From the NCBI GenBank assembly GCA_963775085.1, contig CAVZHO010000002.1:434001-498000 (forward strand): a stretch of DNA of 64,000 bases, given 5' to 3'. The notes under the pieces are model-generated. The model was not told where the DNA came from. It saw only the letters and a list, made by a program, of their open reading frames with translations, and ran no database searches. Origin of the DNA: JAAFIP01 sp963775085 (GTDB taxonomy: Bacteria; Pseudomonadota; Gammaproteobacteria; Burkholderiales; Burkholderiaceae_C). A program made the position numbers and the translations under genes. Shown here piece after piece: positions 7,986 to 15,785 of the stretch. The number at the start of each line of letters is the position of its first letter. Position 1 is the first letter of the stretch.

Positions 7986-9035
7986 CTATGCAATAGCCGT
8001 CGGCGCGGCCACCGCTAGCTTGCTGGCCCACGGCAACAGGGCCGGCATGATGGATTCATACAACGCCACGCCCGACTGCTTTTGCGACTGCGCCAAGTCA
8101 AAGCCCCTCTCTCCCGGCGTGCGCACCGGCACGCCCGCTTGCGCAGGTCGCGATGCATGGCACAGCTCGGCCACTTTGTCGGTTTGCCGTTTGAACGCAG
8201 TCAGGCCCGAAAACGCCGCCGGGTCGATGATCTGCAAAAACACCGTGGCACCCCAGCCCTCTTTCGGGTCAGCGCGGCCCAGGCCCGCCAGTCCACCTGT
8301 GAGTGCCTCGACCAGCCAGGTCATGCCATAGCCCTTGTGTCCCGAGTCCAGCCCACCCAGGGGCAGGATGGTGCCCTTGGGTTCCTGAAACAGTACGGCG
8401 GGGTCGTTGCTGGCCTGGCCATGGCCGTCTATCACCCAGTGGGCAGGCAGTTTTTTTCCTTCAGCATGCAGGCGGTTGGTCAGGCCGTTGGTGGTGGTGG
8501 AGCAGGAGATATCCATAACGACAGGCCTGCCACTGGTGGGGATGCCTGCCGAAATCGGGTTGGGCGTGAAGACCGGGTCGAGCCCGCCGTAGGGGGCCAC
8601 ACTGCCCGAGTTGAAGTCCGAGCAGGTCAGGATCATCATCAAGCCTTGGTCAGTAGCCCGTTGGTGGTAGGCCGCCAGGCAGGCGATGTGGTGGCTGCGG
8701 CGGATCACCACGGTGCAGGTGCCTTGACTTGCGGCGCGCTTACTGGCCAGTGCCATGGCCTCCAGCACCAGCCAGGGGCCGGGCAGGCGCTGGCCATCCC
8801 AGGTGATCGCTGCTGGATGGTCGGCTACTACGATGGGGCTGCCTGCCTTGCGCATCGAGCCCGAGGCCAGCTCGGTCAGGTAGCCTGGCAACTGCGCCAG
8901 CCCGTGAGTGGTGTGGCCCATGAGGTCGCCCTCCACCAGTATTTCGGCTACGGCCTGGGCTTTGTCTGGCTCGGTGCCTGCTGCACTCAGCAACGCATCG
9001 GCAAATTGAATCAGGTCGGTGTGGCGGTAGCGCAT
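7986..9035 (-). CDS. Ldh family NAD(P)-dependent malate/L-lactate/ureidoglycolate-type dehydrogenase
   Basis: Member of the YlbC/YiaK/Mdh2 family that oxidises or reduces 2-hydroxy/2-keto acids with NAD(P); 349 residues from the chosen ATG at 9035, which has GGAG nine bases upstream. The family signatures DLMGHTTHGLAQLPGYL and IRRSHHIACLAAYHQRA are present, the second including the catalytic-type histidine pair. FTPNPISAGIPTSGRPVVMDIS and GYGMTWLVEALTGGLAG also fit. An upstream extension to 9143 is open but looks non-homologous. Substrate not predictable. The gene ends 10 bp from the repeat tail, so it may lack its own terminator. Confidence 0.9.
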   Translation of the reverse strand: MRYRHTDLIQFADALLSAAGTEPDKAQAVAEILVEGDLMGHTTHGLAQLPGYLTELASGSMRKAGSPIVVADHPAAITWDGQRLPGPWLVLEAMALASKRAASQGTCTVVIRRSHHIACLAAYHQRATDQGLMMILTCSDFNSGSVAPYGGLDPVFTPNPISAGIPTSGRPVVMDISCSTTTNGLTNRLHAEGKKLPAHWVIDGHGQASNDPAVLFQEPKGTILPLGGLDSGHKGYGMTWLVEALTGGLAGLGRADPKEGWGATVFLQIIDPAAFSGLTAFKRQTDKVAELCHASRPAQAGVPVRTPGERGFDLAQSQKQSGVALYESIMPALLPWASKLAVAAPTAIA

Positions 9036-9195
9036 GTGGGGTGTCTCCATCAAAACGCTAACTGTAATGGATGGCTTGGGAACCAGAGTACCCAAGTGAC
9101 GCATGGGCGGCATGGCGTTACAGCAGTCGCCTGCATAACGCAAGCGTTACGTGAAAACCCGCTCGGGGACAGTCCCGATGCGCAGTGTGTGATCC

Positions 9196-10350
9196 ATGTG
9201 CCAACATCGGGCAATGACAATAAATAACCAGGGACCAGCAGACAACCAAGCTGTGGCACCACCCAGGTGCGCCGATGCAGTACGCCATGGCGTGACGCGC
9301 CGTCAAATACTGGGCAGTTTGGCCTTGGCCAGTGTCGGCCCAGGTGCCGGGGCGCAAGGGGTGGCTAGCCAAGCGGTGGCCAGTGGTTTGGCTAGTAAAT
9401 TGGAAAAACGCCAGTTCACCATTGCCGTGGCCAACAAAGCTGCTTTGCCCTATCTGCCGCTCACCATCGCGGAGCGCTTGGGGTATTTTCAGGCCGAGGG
9501 CTTGGAGCTGACCCTGCTGGAGACACCCAGTCTGGTACGTGCACAGCACATGGCCCACAGTGGTGAGGCCGATGCCGTGTGCGGTTGGCTGGAAAACATT
9601 CTCACTGCACCGGGCAAAGCCCAGCCCTTTCAGGCCTTTGTGCTGCAAGGGCGGGCGCCGCAAATGGCTTTTGGCGTGTCGATGAAAACCCTGCCCGGCC
9701 TGCGCAGCCTGGCCAGCTTGCGGGGCAAAAAAGTCGGCATCACGGCCCCCAACACGCCCAGCCATACGGTGGCGCATGCCGTGTTGGTGCGCGCCGGGCT
9801 GCGCTGGAGCGAGATGGGCTTTGTCAGCGTGGGCACGCCCAGCGGTGCGCTGGCCGCGCTGCGCGCCGGGCAGATCGACGCCCTGTGCTACGGCGACCCT
9901 TTGATGACCCAGCTGGAGCAGGGCGCCGAGCTGCGGGTGCTGGCCGATACCCGCAGCCTGAGCGGCACCCAGCAGGTGCACGGTGGCGACATGCCCTCCA
10001 CCTGCCTGTATACGCCTTTGGATGTCGTGCAAAAATACCCCGCCATGCTGCAAGCCGCCACCGATGCCATGGTGCATGCGCTGAAATGGCTACAAACGGC
10101 GGGCTTGTCTGACTTGATGAAGACCGTGCCCGAGAGCTATTTTGCGGGTGACCGGGCGCTGTATTTGGCGGCCTTTACCCGCATGCGCGAGGCCATTGCA
10201 CTGGACGGGCTGATACCCGCCGCAGGCGTGCGCAACACCTTGGCAGCCATGCGCAGCGCCGACCCGGTGCTGTACACCGAGCCCGTAGATGTGGAGCAAA
10301 GCTTTACCAATGTGTTTGCCCAGCGGGCCAAACAGCGCTTTAAGGTGTAG
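9196..10350 (+). CDS. ABC-type nitrate/sulfonate/taurine-like substrate-binding protein
   Basis: Periplasmic binding protein (384 residues; ATG at 9214 would give 378) of the NMT1/SsuA superfamily. A Tat-like signal (TRRQILGSLALASVGPGAG) precedes the mature domain, which starts KRQFTIAVANKAALPYLPLTIAERLGYFQAEGLELTLLE, a standard opening. LRGKKVGITAPNTPSHTVAHAVLVRAG is the conserved second-lobe motif. No ABC permease or ATPase gene is adjacent, so it is an orphan or serves a distant transporter. Divergently arranged to the Ldh gene. Confidence 0.88.
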   Translation: MCQHRAMTINNQGPADNQAVAPPRCADAVRHGVTRRQILGSLALASVGPGAGAQGVASQAVASGLASKLEKRQFTIAVANKAALPYLPLTIAERLGYFQAEGLELTLLETPSLVRAQHMAHSGEADAVCGWLENILTAPGKAQPFQAFVLQGRAPQMAFGVSMKTLPGLRSLASLRGKKVGITAPNTPSHTVAHAVLVRAGLRWSEMGFVSVGTPSGALAALRAGQIDALCYGDPLMTQLEQGAELRVLADTRSLSGTQQVHGGDMPSTCLYTPLDVVQKYPAMLQAATDAMVHALKWLQTAGLSDLMKTVPESYFAGDRALYLAAFTRMREAIALDGLIPAAGVRNTLAAMRSADPVLYTEPVDVEQSFTNVFAQRAKQRFKV

Positions 10351-10362
10351 ACCGATTTAGGG

Positions 10363-10932
10363 TTAAGGCGCTGCTACCCGACGCGCGCCATCAAAACGGC
10401 TGCTCCAGTAGCCCAGGCGCATGTCTTCCAGGCGTACCACCGCGCCACTGCGGGGTGAGTGGATGAACTTGTCTTCGCCCACATAAATGCCCACATGGCT
10501 AAAGGCCGAGCGCATGGTGTTAAAAAACACCAAATCACCCGGTTGCAGTTCGCTTTTGTCAATCGGCTGGGTGACGGCCGCTTGCTCACTTGACCGTCGC
10601 GGCAGGATGGTGCCCGCGCTTTGCTCAAACAGGGCCTTGACAAAACCGCTGCAATCAAAACCCTGCTCAAAACTGTTGCCACCCCATTTGTAGGGCACAC
10701 CCAGAAAGCCCATCGCGCTGACTACCAGTTCGGAGGCCTTGGTGGTGATGCTGTACCTGGCTTGGCTGACCTGCTCGGTCCACCGCGCCACCAGGCCACG
10801 GTCGGCCAAAAATTCGCCCATCTGATCCCCGGGAGTGCCTTGTGCTTGGGCGCACAGGCTACCCAATGCCAGTGCGCAAGTAAGCAGCATGCGGCGGGGT
10901 GTGGAGCGGTTTACGGAGGACATACGCATCAA
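10363..10932 (-). CDS. NlpC/P60 family cell-wall hydrolase
   Basis: Exported cysteine peptidase (189 residues) predicted to cut peptidoglycan stem peptides. The N-terminus is a signal peptide (MLLTCALALGSLCAQAQG). The NlpC/P60 domain holds the catalytic cysteine in FDCSGFVKALF, GDLVFFNTMRSAFSHVGIYVGEDKFIHSPRSGAVV with the catalytic histidine, and a final YWSSRFDGARRV. It ends 13 bp from the convergent binding-protein gene. Clustered methionines (MMRMSS) leave the exact start open by three codons. Confidence 0.92.
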   Translation of the reverse strand: MMRMSSVNRSTPRRMLLTCALALGSLCAQAQGTPGDQMGEFLADRGLVARWTEQVSQARYSITTKASELVVSAMGFLGVPYKWGGNSFEQGFDCSGFVKALFEQSAGTILPRRSSEQAAVTQPIDKSELQPGDLVFFNTMRSAFSHVGIYVGEDKFIHSPRSGAVVRLEDMRLGYWSSRFDGARRVAAP

Positions 10933-11063
10933 GCGTAGCGATAGGTACTTTATAAGTCAAGCGAATATAACTTAGTAACCCATTGATTTATAAACTATCT
11001 TTGAATTTTCAATCAAATGGCAACACCCTGATGTTTGACTGGGAAGGGGGGTGTAAATGAGAC

Positions 11064-11092
11064 TTGAAATAAATAGACGACTGGTCTATTAT
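11064..11092 (+). promoter_or_regulatory. acuR promoter with internal operator
   Basis: TTGAAA (11064-11069), 17-bp spacer, TATTAT (11087-11092): a good sigma-70 promoter. The spacer and -10 box hold the palindrome AATAGACGACTGGTCTATT (11072-11090). A repressor bound here would block RNA polymerase. The predicted transcription start falls on or next to the ATG at 11098, so the message may be leaderless. Confidence 0.65.
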
Positions 11093-11097
11093 CAATC

Positions 11098-11922
11098 ATG
11101 CTAGACCACATCCAAAGCCTTCCCCGTACCCATAGTGCCCGTAAACTGGGAGTGCAAACCACCCGCGACAGGCTGATTGCCGTGGGTCTGCAAAAAGTGC
11201 TGGAGAGCGGCTGGGCGGCCACCAGTATTGATGTGGTGCTGCGCGAATGCGCCGTGCCCAAGGGCTCGTTCTACCACTATTTTGCCAGCAAGGAGGCCTT
11301 TGGCTATGCGCTGTTGGCGAGCTACCAGGCTTTTTTTATGGGCCGCTTAACCAAGTGGTTGGTACTTGCGCCGCCACAAAGCTTGGCCGATCTGCAAGCC
11401 GCCATGGAGGGCTTTTTGGCCGACGCGATCACGGGTATGCAGCGCCACCAGTACCAGCGTGGCTGCCTGGTGGGGGCGCTGGGCCAGGAGGTGGCCAGTT
11501 TGCATGAGGGCTTTCGCGCCAAGCTGCTGGGGAGCCTGTTGGAGTGGGAGGAAACACTCTCCAGCGCCCTATTTACGAGCGTGAGCAGCTATCAAATTTA
11601 TAGTGATTTGAAGGCGGATAAATTGCAGGCGACCCGTCTGCTACAAATACAATGCGATGCCTGGGCCAGAGATTTTTGGGTGGCTTGGGAGGGTGCTGTG
11701 CTACGCAGCCTGCTCACGCGCAACCCCGATGCCCTGCAGGCCGTAGTGCGTGGCTTTTTGGTGCAGGTGGCGCTGAGGCCGGGGCTGGGTGCGCAGCCCC
11801 AGCACACGGCCAAGCCGGAACGTAAATTGCCAAAAAAGCCCACGGTGGATCAAAAACCAAAACTAAGAAAATCGAAAAAATCCATTGAAATCAATGCCAT
11901 GCAGGCAAAGCTAAATTTTTAG
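11098..11922 (+). CDS. acuR: TetR/AcrR-family repressor, AcuR-like
   Basis: One-component repressor of 274 residues. The N-terminal helix-turn-helix is TRDRLIAVGLQKVLESGWAATSIDVVLRECAVPKGSFYHYFASKEAFGYALL; the rest is the ligand domain and a Lys-rich tail (about 235-274). It is followed by acuI, and matching operators sit in its own promoter and over its stop codon, so it most likely represses both genes. In Rhodobacter AcuR controls acuI and responds to acrylate; the same inducer here is inference. Residues around 153-170 (VSSYQIYSDLKADKLQ) are encoded by a dispersed palindromic repeat. Confidence 0.8.
   Translation: MLDHIQSLPRTHSARKLGVQTTRDRLIAVGLQKVLESGWAATSIDVVLRECAVPKGSFYHYFASKEAFGYALLASYQAFFMGRLTKWLVLAPPQSLADLQAAMEGFLADAITGMQRHQYQRGCLVGALGQEVASLHEGFRAKLLGSLLEWEETLSSALFTSVSSYQIYSDLKADKLQATRLLQIQCDAWARDFWVAWEGAVLRSLLTRNPDALQAVVRGFLVQVALRPGLGAQPQHTAKPERKLPKKPTVDQKPKLRKSKKSIEINAMQAKLNF
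11556..11605 (+). repeat. Dispersed AGCAGCTAT palindromic repeat inside acuR
   Basis: CTCCAGCGCC, then GAGCGTGAGCAGCTAT and an AT-rich arm ATTTATAG. It is the same family as the copies in dnaX and between genes. Here it is read through in frame as part of the ligand-domain region of the repressor. Confidence 0.5.
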
Positions 11923-11937
11923 ACGACTGGTCTATTA
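11920..11937. promoter_or_regulatory. Second AcuR-type operator upstream of acuI
   Basis: TAGACGACTGGTCTA, the same palindrome as in the acuR promoter. It overlaps the acuR stop codon (11920-11922) and a -10-like TATTAA (11932-11937). It lies about 90 bp before acuI. The identity of the two sites, spacer included, supports one regulator acting at both. Confidence 0.7.
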
Positions 11938-12028
11938 ATTTAATGATGTGATCATTACCCCGATGTCTTTTACTTTATCCTCGGTGCATTCCTGACTTTC
12001 CATTCCTTTAACCTCCATCCCTTCAACC

Positions 12029-13015
12029 ATGCAAGCCCTCTACCTCACCAAATCCCCAGACTTTGCCGCCAGCCTCAGCCAGGTAGACAGCACCCAGCTC
12101 CCCGCCGCCGACGTGCATGTGCGCGTCGCCTATTCCACGCTCAACTACAAAGACGCGCTGGCGATTACCAACAAAAGCCCGGTGGTGCGCACCTGGCCGA
12201 TGGTGGCGGGCATTGACGGTGCGGGCGAAGTCATCGCCTCCAGCCACCTGGCATGGCAGGCGGGCGATGCGTTTATCCACAACGGCTGGGGCGTGGGCGA
12301 GACCCACTGGGGCTGCCTGGCGCAAGAGGCGCGGCTCAAGGGCGACTGGCTGGTTAAACCGCCCATGCTGGCAGGCAAACTGGTCTTCACGCACCGTCAG
12401 GCCATGGCCATCGGCACGGCGGGCTACACCGCCATGCTGTGCGTGATGGCGCTGGAGGAGCGCGGCGTGCTGCCCGCCAGCGGCGAGGTGCTGGTGACGG
12501 GGGCTACCGGCGGCGTGGGCAGTGTGGCCGTGGCGCTGCTGGCCAAACTGGGCTATCGCGTGGTAGCCGCTACCGGCAAGGCCAGCCAAGAGGCCTATCT
12601 CAAGCAACTGGGCGCCGCCAGCATCATCGACCGCGCCGAGCTGTCTGCCCCCGGCAAACCCCTGCAAAAAGAGCGCTGGGCTGGGGTGGTGGATGCCGTG
12701 GGCTCCCATACTCTGGCCAACGCACTGGCGCAAACCCGCTACGGCGGCGCAGTGGCCGCCTGCGGCTTGGCCCAGGGCCTGGACTTGCCCGGCAGCGTCA
12801 TGCCCTTTATCTTGCGCGGCGTGGCCCTCCTGGGTGTGGATTCCGTCATGGCCCCGCTGGCGCGCCGCCAGGCCGCCTGGAGCCGCTTGGCAACTGACCT
12901 TGACCCAGCACTGCTGGAAAGCATGATTGACGAAGTGCCGCTAGCAGGCGCTATCGATAAAGCGCACCAGTTGATGGCCGGGACCGTGCGGGGCAGGGTG
13001 GTGGTAAAAATTTGA
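12029..13015 (+). CDS. acuI: Acrylyl-CoA reductase AcuI (MDR superfamily, YhdH type)
   Basis: NADPH-dependent reductase converting acryloyl-CoA to propionyl-CoA; 328 residues, normal length. It is a zinc-free medium-chain dehydrogenase: substrate-side motif STLNYKDALAIT (36-47), nucleotide-binding GATGGVGS (158-165), and the AcuI/YhdH segment WPMVAGIDGAGEVIASS. The C-terminal GTVRGRVVVKI is also typical. With the preceding acuR-like gene and operators it forms an acrylate/propionate detoxification unit. No DMSP lyase gene is nearby, so the source of acrylate is unknown. Confidence 0.93.
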   Translation: MQALYLTKSPDFAASLSQVDSTQLPAADVHVRVAYSTLNYKDALAITNKSPVVRTWPMVAGIDGAGEVIASSHLAWQAGDAFIHNGWGVGETHWGCLAQEARLKGDWLVKPPMLAGKLVFTHRQAMAIGTAGYTAMLCVMALEERGVLPASGEVLVTGATGGVGSVAVALLAKLGYRVVAATGKASQEAYLKQLGAASIIDRAELSAPGKPLQKERWAGVVDAVGSHTLANALAQTRYGGAVAACGLAQGLDLPGSVMPFILRGVALLGVDSVMAPLARRQAAWSRLATDLDPALLESMIDEVPLAGAIDKAHQLMAGTVRGRVVVKI

Positions 13016-13032
13016 CGGCTACAGGTGGTGTG

Positions 13033-13046
13033 ATAACATTTGTTAT
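13033..13046. promoter_or_regulatory. Palindrome ATAACATTTGTTAT before toxin-antitoxin pair
   Basis: ATAACA-TT-TGTTAT, 26 bp before the antitoxin start. Toxin-antitoxin operons commonly autoregulate through such sites; this role is inferred from position only. Confidence 0.4.
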
Positions 13047-13071
13047 AACTTTCCATCCCCAGGAGTCCACC

Positions 13072-13302
13072 ATGCAAGCCCACGCCCTCAAACTCACCAG
13101 TATTGGCAACTCTGTGGGGGTGATTTTGCCAAAAGAGTTGCTGGCCAGCCTGCGCGTGGGCAAGGGCGATTCACTGTTTGCAACAGCCACGCCCGACGGC
13201 TGCACGCTTACGCCCTACGACCCAAGTGTGGAAGAAGAGATCGCCATGGGCCAGGCCTTTATGAATGCGTACCGCGAGACCTTTAAAGTACTTGCCAAAT
13301 GA
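13072..13302 (+). CDS. AbrB/MazE-type antitoxin
   Basis: Protein of 76 residues with the swapped-hairpin DNA-binding fold: LKLTSIGNSVGVILPKELLASLRVGKGDSLF (7-37) is the diagnostic SpoVT/AbrB pattern. The acidic C-terminal part (DPSVEEEIAMGQAFMNAY) would bind the toxin. AGGAG lies at 13061-13065, seven bases before the ATG. It overlaps the Doc gene by 4 bp (ATGA), so translation is coupled. AbrB-type antitoxins paired with Doc toxins are known. Confidence 0.9.
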   Translation: MQAHALKLTSIGNSVGVILPKELLASLRVGKGDSLFATATPDGCTLTPYDPSVEEEIAMGQAFMNAYRETFKVLAK

Positions 13303-13709
13303 CTACGGCTGCGACCAACTGGCGCTGGATCTCGCGCACCGGTTTACTGCGCTTGCATGGCATGAGCTTGGCGCAGTTTGGCGGCGCTGAGGGTGTTCGT
13401 GACCAAGGCCTGCCGGAATCCGCGCTGGACAGGGCGAAAAACTTGGCTTACTACGGACAACCGGATGTAGCCGAGCTAGCGGCAGCCTACGGCTACGGCT
13501 ACGGCTACGGATTGGCGAAAAACCACGCGTTTGTTGACGGTAACAAACGCGCCGCATTTTTGGCAGTGGGCTTATTTTTGCGGCTCAACGGGCATGCACT
13601 TATTGCCAGCCAGCCCGACGCTACAACGGCTGTGCTGGCGGTGGCTGCGGGAGAAATGAGCGAGACTGAATTTGCCATTTGGGTGCGTAAAAACATTCGC
13701 GTACTGTAG
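13299..13709 (+). CDS. Fic/Doc-family toxin
   Basis: Death-on-curing type protein (136 residues). The Fic motif H76-A-F-V-D-G-N-K-R84 is complete. Doc toxins phosphorylate elongation factor Tu and stop translation. Just before the motif lies a hexanucleotide repeat (TACGGC x3 + TACGGA, 13488-13511) encoding YGYGYGYG, two YG units longer than I would expect for the family. The repeat unit is six bases, so slippage would keep the frame and change only loop length. Cotranscribed with the AbrB-type antitoxin. Confidence 0.9.
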   Translation: MTTAATNWRWISRTGLLRLHGMSLAQFGGAEGVRDQGLPESALDRAKNLAYYGQPDVAELAAAYGYGYGYGLAKNHAFVDGNKRAAFLAVGLFLRLNGHALIASQPDATTAVLAVAAGEMSETEFAIWVRKNIRVL

Positions 13710-13751
13710 CGGTAGAGTTGCGCTTTGGCGTTTATCGCCCCGCGTTGCCCA

Positions 13752-14546
13752 TTACCCCAGCGTCACCACCACCGGCGTATGGTCACTGGGTCGCTCGTTT
13801 TTGCGCGGGGTTTTGTCGATCACGCAGCTTGCTACCCTGGGTTTGAGCGCCTCGCTCACCAGGGTGTAGTCAATGCGCAGGCCTTTGTTGCGTCTGAAGC
13901 CCATCTCGCGGTAGTCCCACCAGCTGTAGCTTTTTTCGGGCTGCTCAAACAGGCGAAACGCGTCGTGCAGGCCCAGCGCCAGCAGTTTTTGCAGGTGCTC
14001 GCGCTCCTCAGTGGTGTGGTGGATGGTGCCCCGCAGACCTACCGGGTCGTGGGTGTCCCGGTCGTCGTAGGTGATGTTGAAGTCGCCTACCAGCACCAGT
14101 TGCGCATGCTGGGCCAGCTCGCTTCGCAGCCAGTCGTGCAGGGCGCTGAGCCATTGCATTTTGTAGGCAAACTTCTCGCTGCCAGGCTCCTGGCCATTGA
14201 CAAAATAGCCGTTGACCAAGCGCACCGCGCCCTGGGCAGTCGCCAAAGTTCCCGCGATGATACGGGCCTGCTCGTCGGCAAAACCGGGGATGTTTTTTAC
14301 CACCGCGTCTACCCCGCTCACCGTCTCAGCGCGGGTTAGCAGCGCCACACCGTTGTAGGTTTTTTGGCCAAAAAATGCGCTGTCGTAGCCGGCTTCCTGC
14401 AGTTGGACCACCGGAAACTTCTCATCCGTCAATTTGAGTTCTTGCAGGCACAGCGCATCCACCGGGTTGGCCGCCAGCCAGTCGATCACCTGGGGCAAGC
14501 GGATGGTCAGTGAGTTGACATTCCAGGTGGCTATTTTCAGTGTCAT
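13752..14546 (-). CDS. xth: Exodeoxyribonuclease III family AP endonuclease
   Basis: DNA-repair nuclease of 264 residues acting on abasic sites and 3' ends. All exo III motifs are present: IATWNVNSL (5-13), LQELKL with metal-binding E36, NGVALLTR, VGDFNI, the WWDYREMGFRRNKGLRIDY segment, and SDHTPVVV at the C-terminus with the catalytic Asp-His. Convergent with the toxin gene, 42 bp apart. A dispersed palindromic repeat follows its promoter side at 14556-14600. Confidence 0.95.
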   Translation of the reverse strand: MTLKIATWNVNSLTIRLPQVIDWLAANPVDALCLQELKLTDEKFPVVQLQEAGYDSAFFGQKTYNGVALLTRAETVSGVDAVVKNIPGFADEQARIIAGTLATAQGAVRLVNGYFVNGQEPGSEKFAYKMQWLSALHDWLRSELAQHAQLVLVGDFNITYDDRDTHDPVGLRGTIHHTTEEREHLQKLLALGLHDAFRLFEQPEKSYSWWDYREMGFRRNKGLRIDYTLVSEALKPRVASCVIDKTPRKNERPSDHTPVVVTLG

Positions 14547-14555
14547 ATCGGCTTT

Positions 14556-14600
14556 TAGTCCTTGTCGCTAGGTCATTTATAGCTATTAAAAAAATAGCAG
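14556..14600. repeat. Dispersed AGCAGCTAT-family palindrome
   Basis: TAGTCCTTGTC..., then ATAGCTATTAAAAAAATAGC. It lies between the start of xth and the end of the DUF4337 gene, and its A/T-rich hairpin could end transcription of either. Confidence 0.6.
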
Positions 14601-14601
14601 C

Positions 14602-15234
14602 TTAAATGTGCAGCAAAGCCAATACCCCAATCACCGCACCCGCGGCACCTGCGGCAAACATGCCGTATTCCAGCCATTTCTTCTTGGTGAGCAATGCAAT
14701 CGCCGCCAAAGCAATGGCAATTTGCAGCACCGTGGTGGCCTGCGCCCAGCGGTGGTGCTGGTGCATTTCGTCGTCAGACCGCTTATCCCACGTTGTGGCC
14801 TCGGCCTCTATTTTTTTGGCATCGGTCTGGATGTCAACTTTTTCTTTTTCGTAGCGGTCAATCTTGGCCTGGTACTTGGCTTTGTCGGCCTCATTGGCTG
14901 TCAGGTCGCGCGAGACTTCGGCCAAGGACTGCTTGGTGCTTTTGCTTTGAAAGTAGTTCCACTGGTTGGAGGCCTCGGTTTTCTTGATGGCGGCATTGTT
15001 CTTGTACAGCCCCGCGTTGGCCTGCGTGGCCCCGCCCATATAGCCAAACATCGCGCCCACGGTGGCGATGATGGCGGTAAACAGGGCGATTTGGCTGGTA
15101 AAGCTGCCCCCGCCAATGCCGTGGTGCTTTTTTTCACCGTCGTGCGTGTCGACATGCTCGCCGTGCTCGCCCTGCGCGGCGTGCTCCAGCGCGTGGTCGT
15201 GCGGGCCGTGTACGTGAAATCCTTGTCCTGACAT
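14602..15234 (-). CDS. DUF4337 membrane protein
   Basis: Protein of 210 residues of unknown function. Order: a His-rich cytoplasmic N-terminus (HVHGPHDHALEHAAQGEHGE, about 7-40), a membrane helix (SQIALFTAIIATVGAMFGYMGG, 48-68), a long charged helical stretch predicted as coiled coil (about 80-155), then two closely spaced C-terminal helices (about 165-208). This is the DUF4337 layout. The His-rich head could bind metal, but nothing else supports that. Neighbour of folA, oriented the same way, 34 bp apart. Confidence 0.85.
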   Translation of the reverse strand: MSGQGFHVHGPHDHALEHAAQGEHGEHVDTHDGEKKHHGIGGGSFTSQIALFTAIIATVGAMFGYMGGATQANAGLYKNNAAIKKTEASNQWNYFQSKSTKQSLAEVSRDLTANEADKAKYQAKIDRYEKEKVDIQTDAKKIEAEATTWDKRSDDEMHQHHRWAQATTVLQIAIALAAIALLTKKKWLEYGMFAAGAAGAVIGVLALLHI

Positions 15235-15268
15235 TGCGTGTCTCCTAAAAGTTACTTATAAATGCTGA

Positions 15269-15766
15269 TCAGCCACGCACACGTGTGACAAAACTGTAAT
15301 GCAAGCCGCTACTGGATACATGCGCCTCGCGCGCTGTCTCGTGCCAGCCGGCATCGAATTGTGGGGCAAAACTGTCGCCCTCAAAATCGGCCTCAATTTC
15401 AGTGACCACAGCTTTGTGCGCCAGTGGCAGAGCCTGCGCGTAGATTTGTGCACCACCGATAACCCAAACGGTTCCGGGTTTGCTGGCCAATTGCCCACAA
15501 AACAAGAGCGCCTCACGCAGGTCACTGGCCCGCTGTGCGCCGCTGGCCTGCCAATCGGATTGCCGCGTCAGGACGATGTTGGTGCGCCCTGGCAGGGGCC
15601 TGAATTTGGCAGGTATCGAGTCCCAGGTCTTGCGCCCCATGATGACGGGGCAACCCAGTGTGGTGCGCTTTAAGTGCGCCAGATCCTCGGGTACATGCCA
15701 GGGCATGGTGCCGTCTTTGCCGATCACGCGGTTGCGGGCCTGCGCCCAGATGAGGTTGATTTGCAT
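15269..15766 (-). CDS. folA: Dihydrofolate reductase
   Basis: Reduces dihydrofolate to tetrahydrofolate using NADPH; 165 residues. Typical motifs: INLIWAQARNRVIGKDGTMPWHVPEDLAHLKRTT (catalytic acid and folate site), PVIMGRKTWDSIP and LPGRTNIVLTRQ (NADPH site), and VWVIGGAQIYAQAL. It lies 19 bp downstream of thyA on the same strand; the two enzymes complete the thymidylate cycle, so cotranscription makes sense. Confidence 0.97.
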   Translation of the reverse strand: MQINLIWAQARNRVIGKDGTMPWHVPEDLAHLKRTTLGCPVIMGRKTWDSIPAKFRPLPGRTNIVLTRQSDWQASGAQRASDLREALLFCGQLASKPGTVWVIGGAQIYAQALPLAHKAVVTEIEADFEGDSFAPQFDAGWHETAREAHVSSSGLHYSFVTRVRG

Positions 15767-15785
15767 TGTGTTTTATACCGCTACG

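Noticed and set aside
8082..9227. Plus-strand open frame of 381 codons
   Set aside because: Antisense to the Ldh-family gene, which carries the family motifs.
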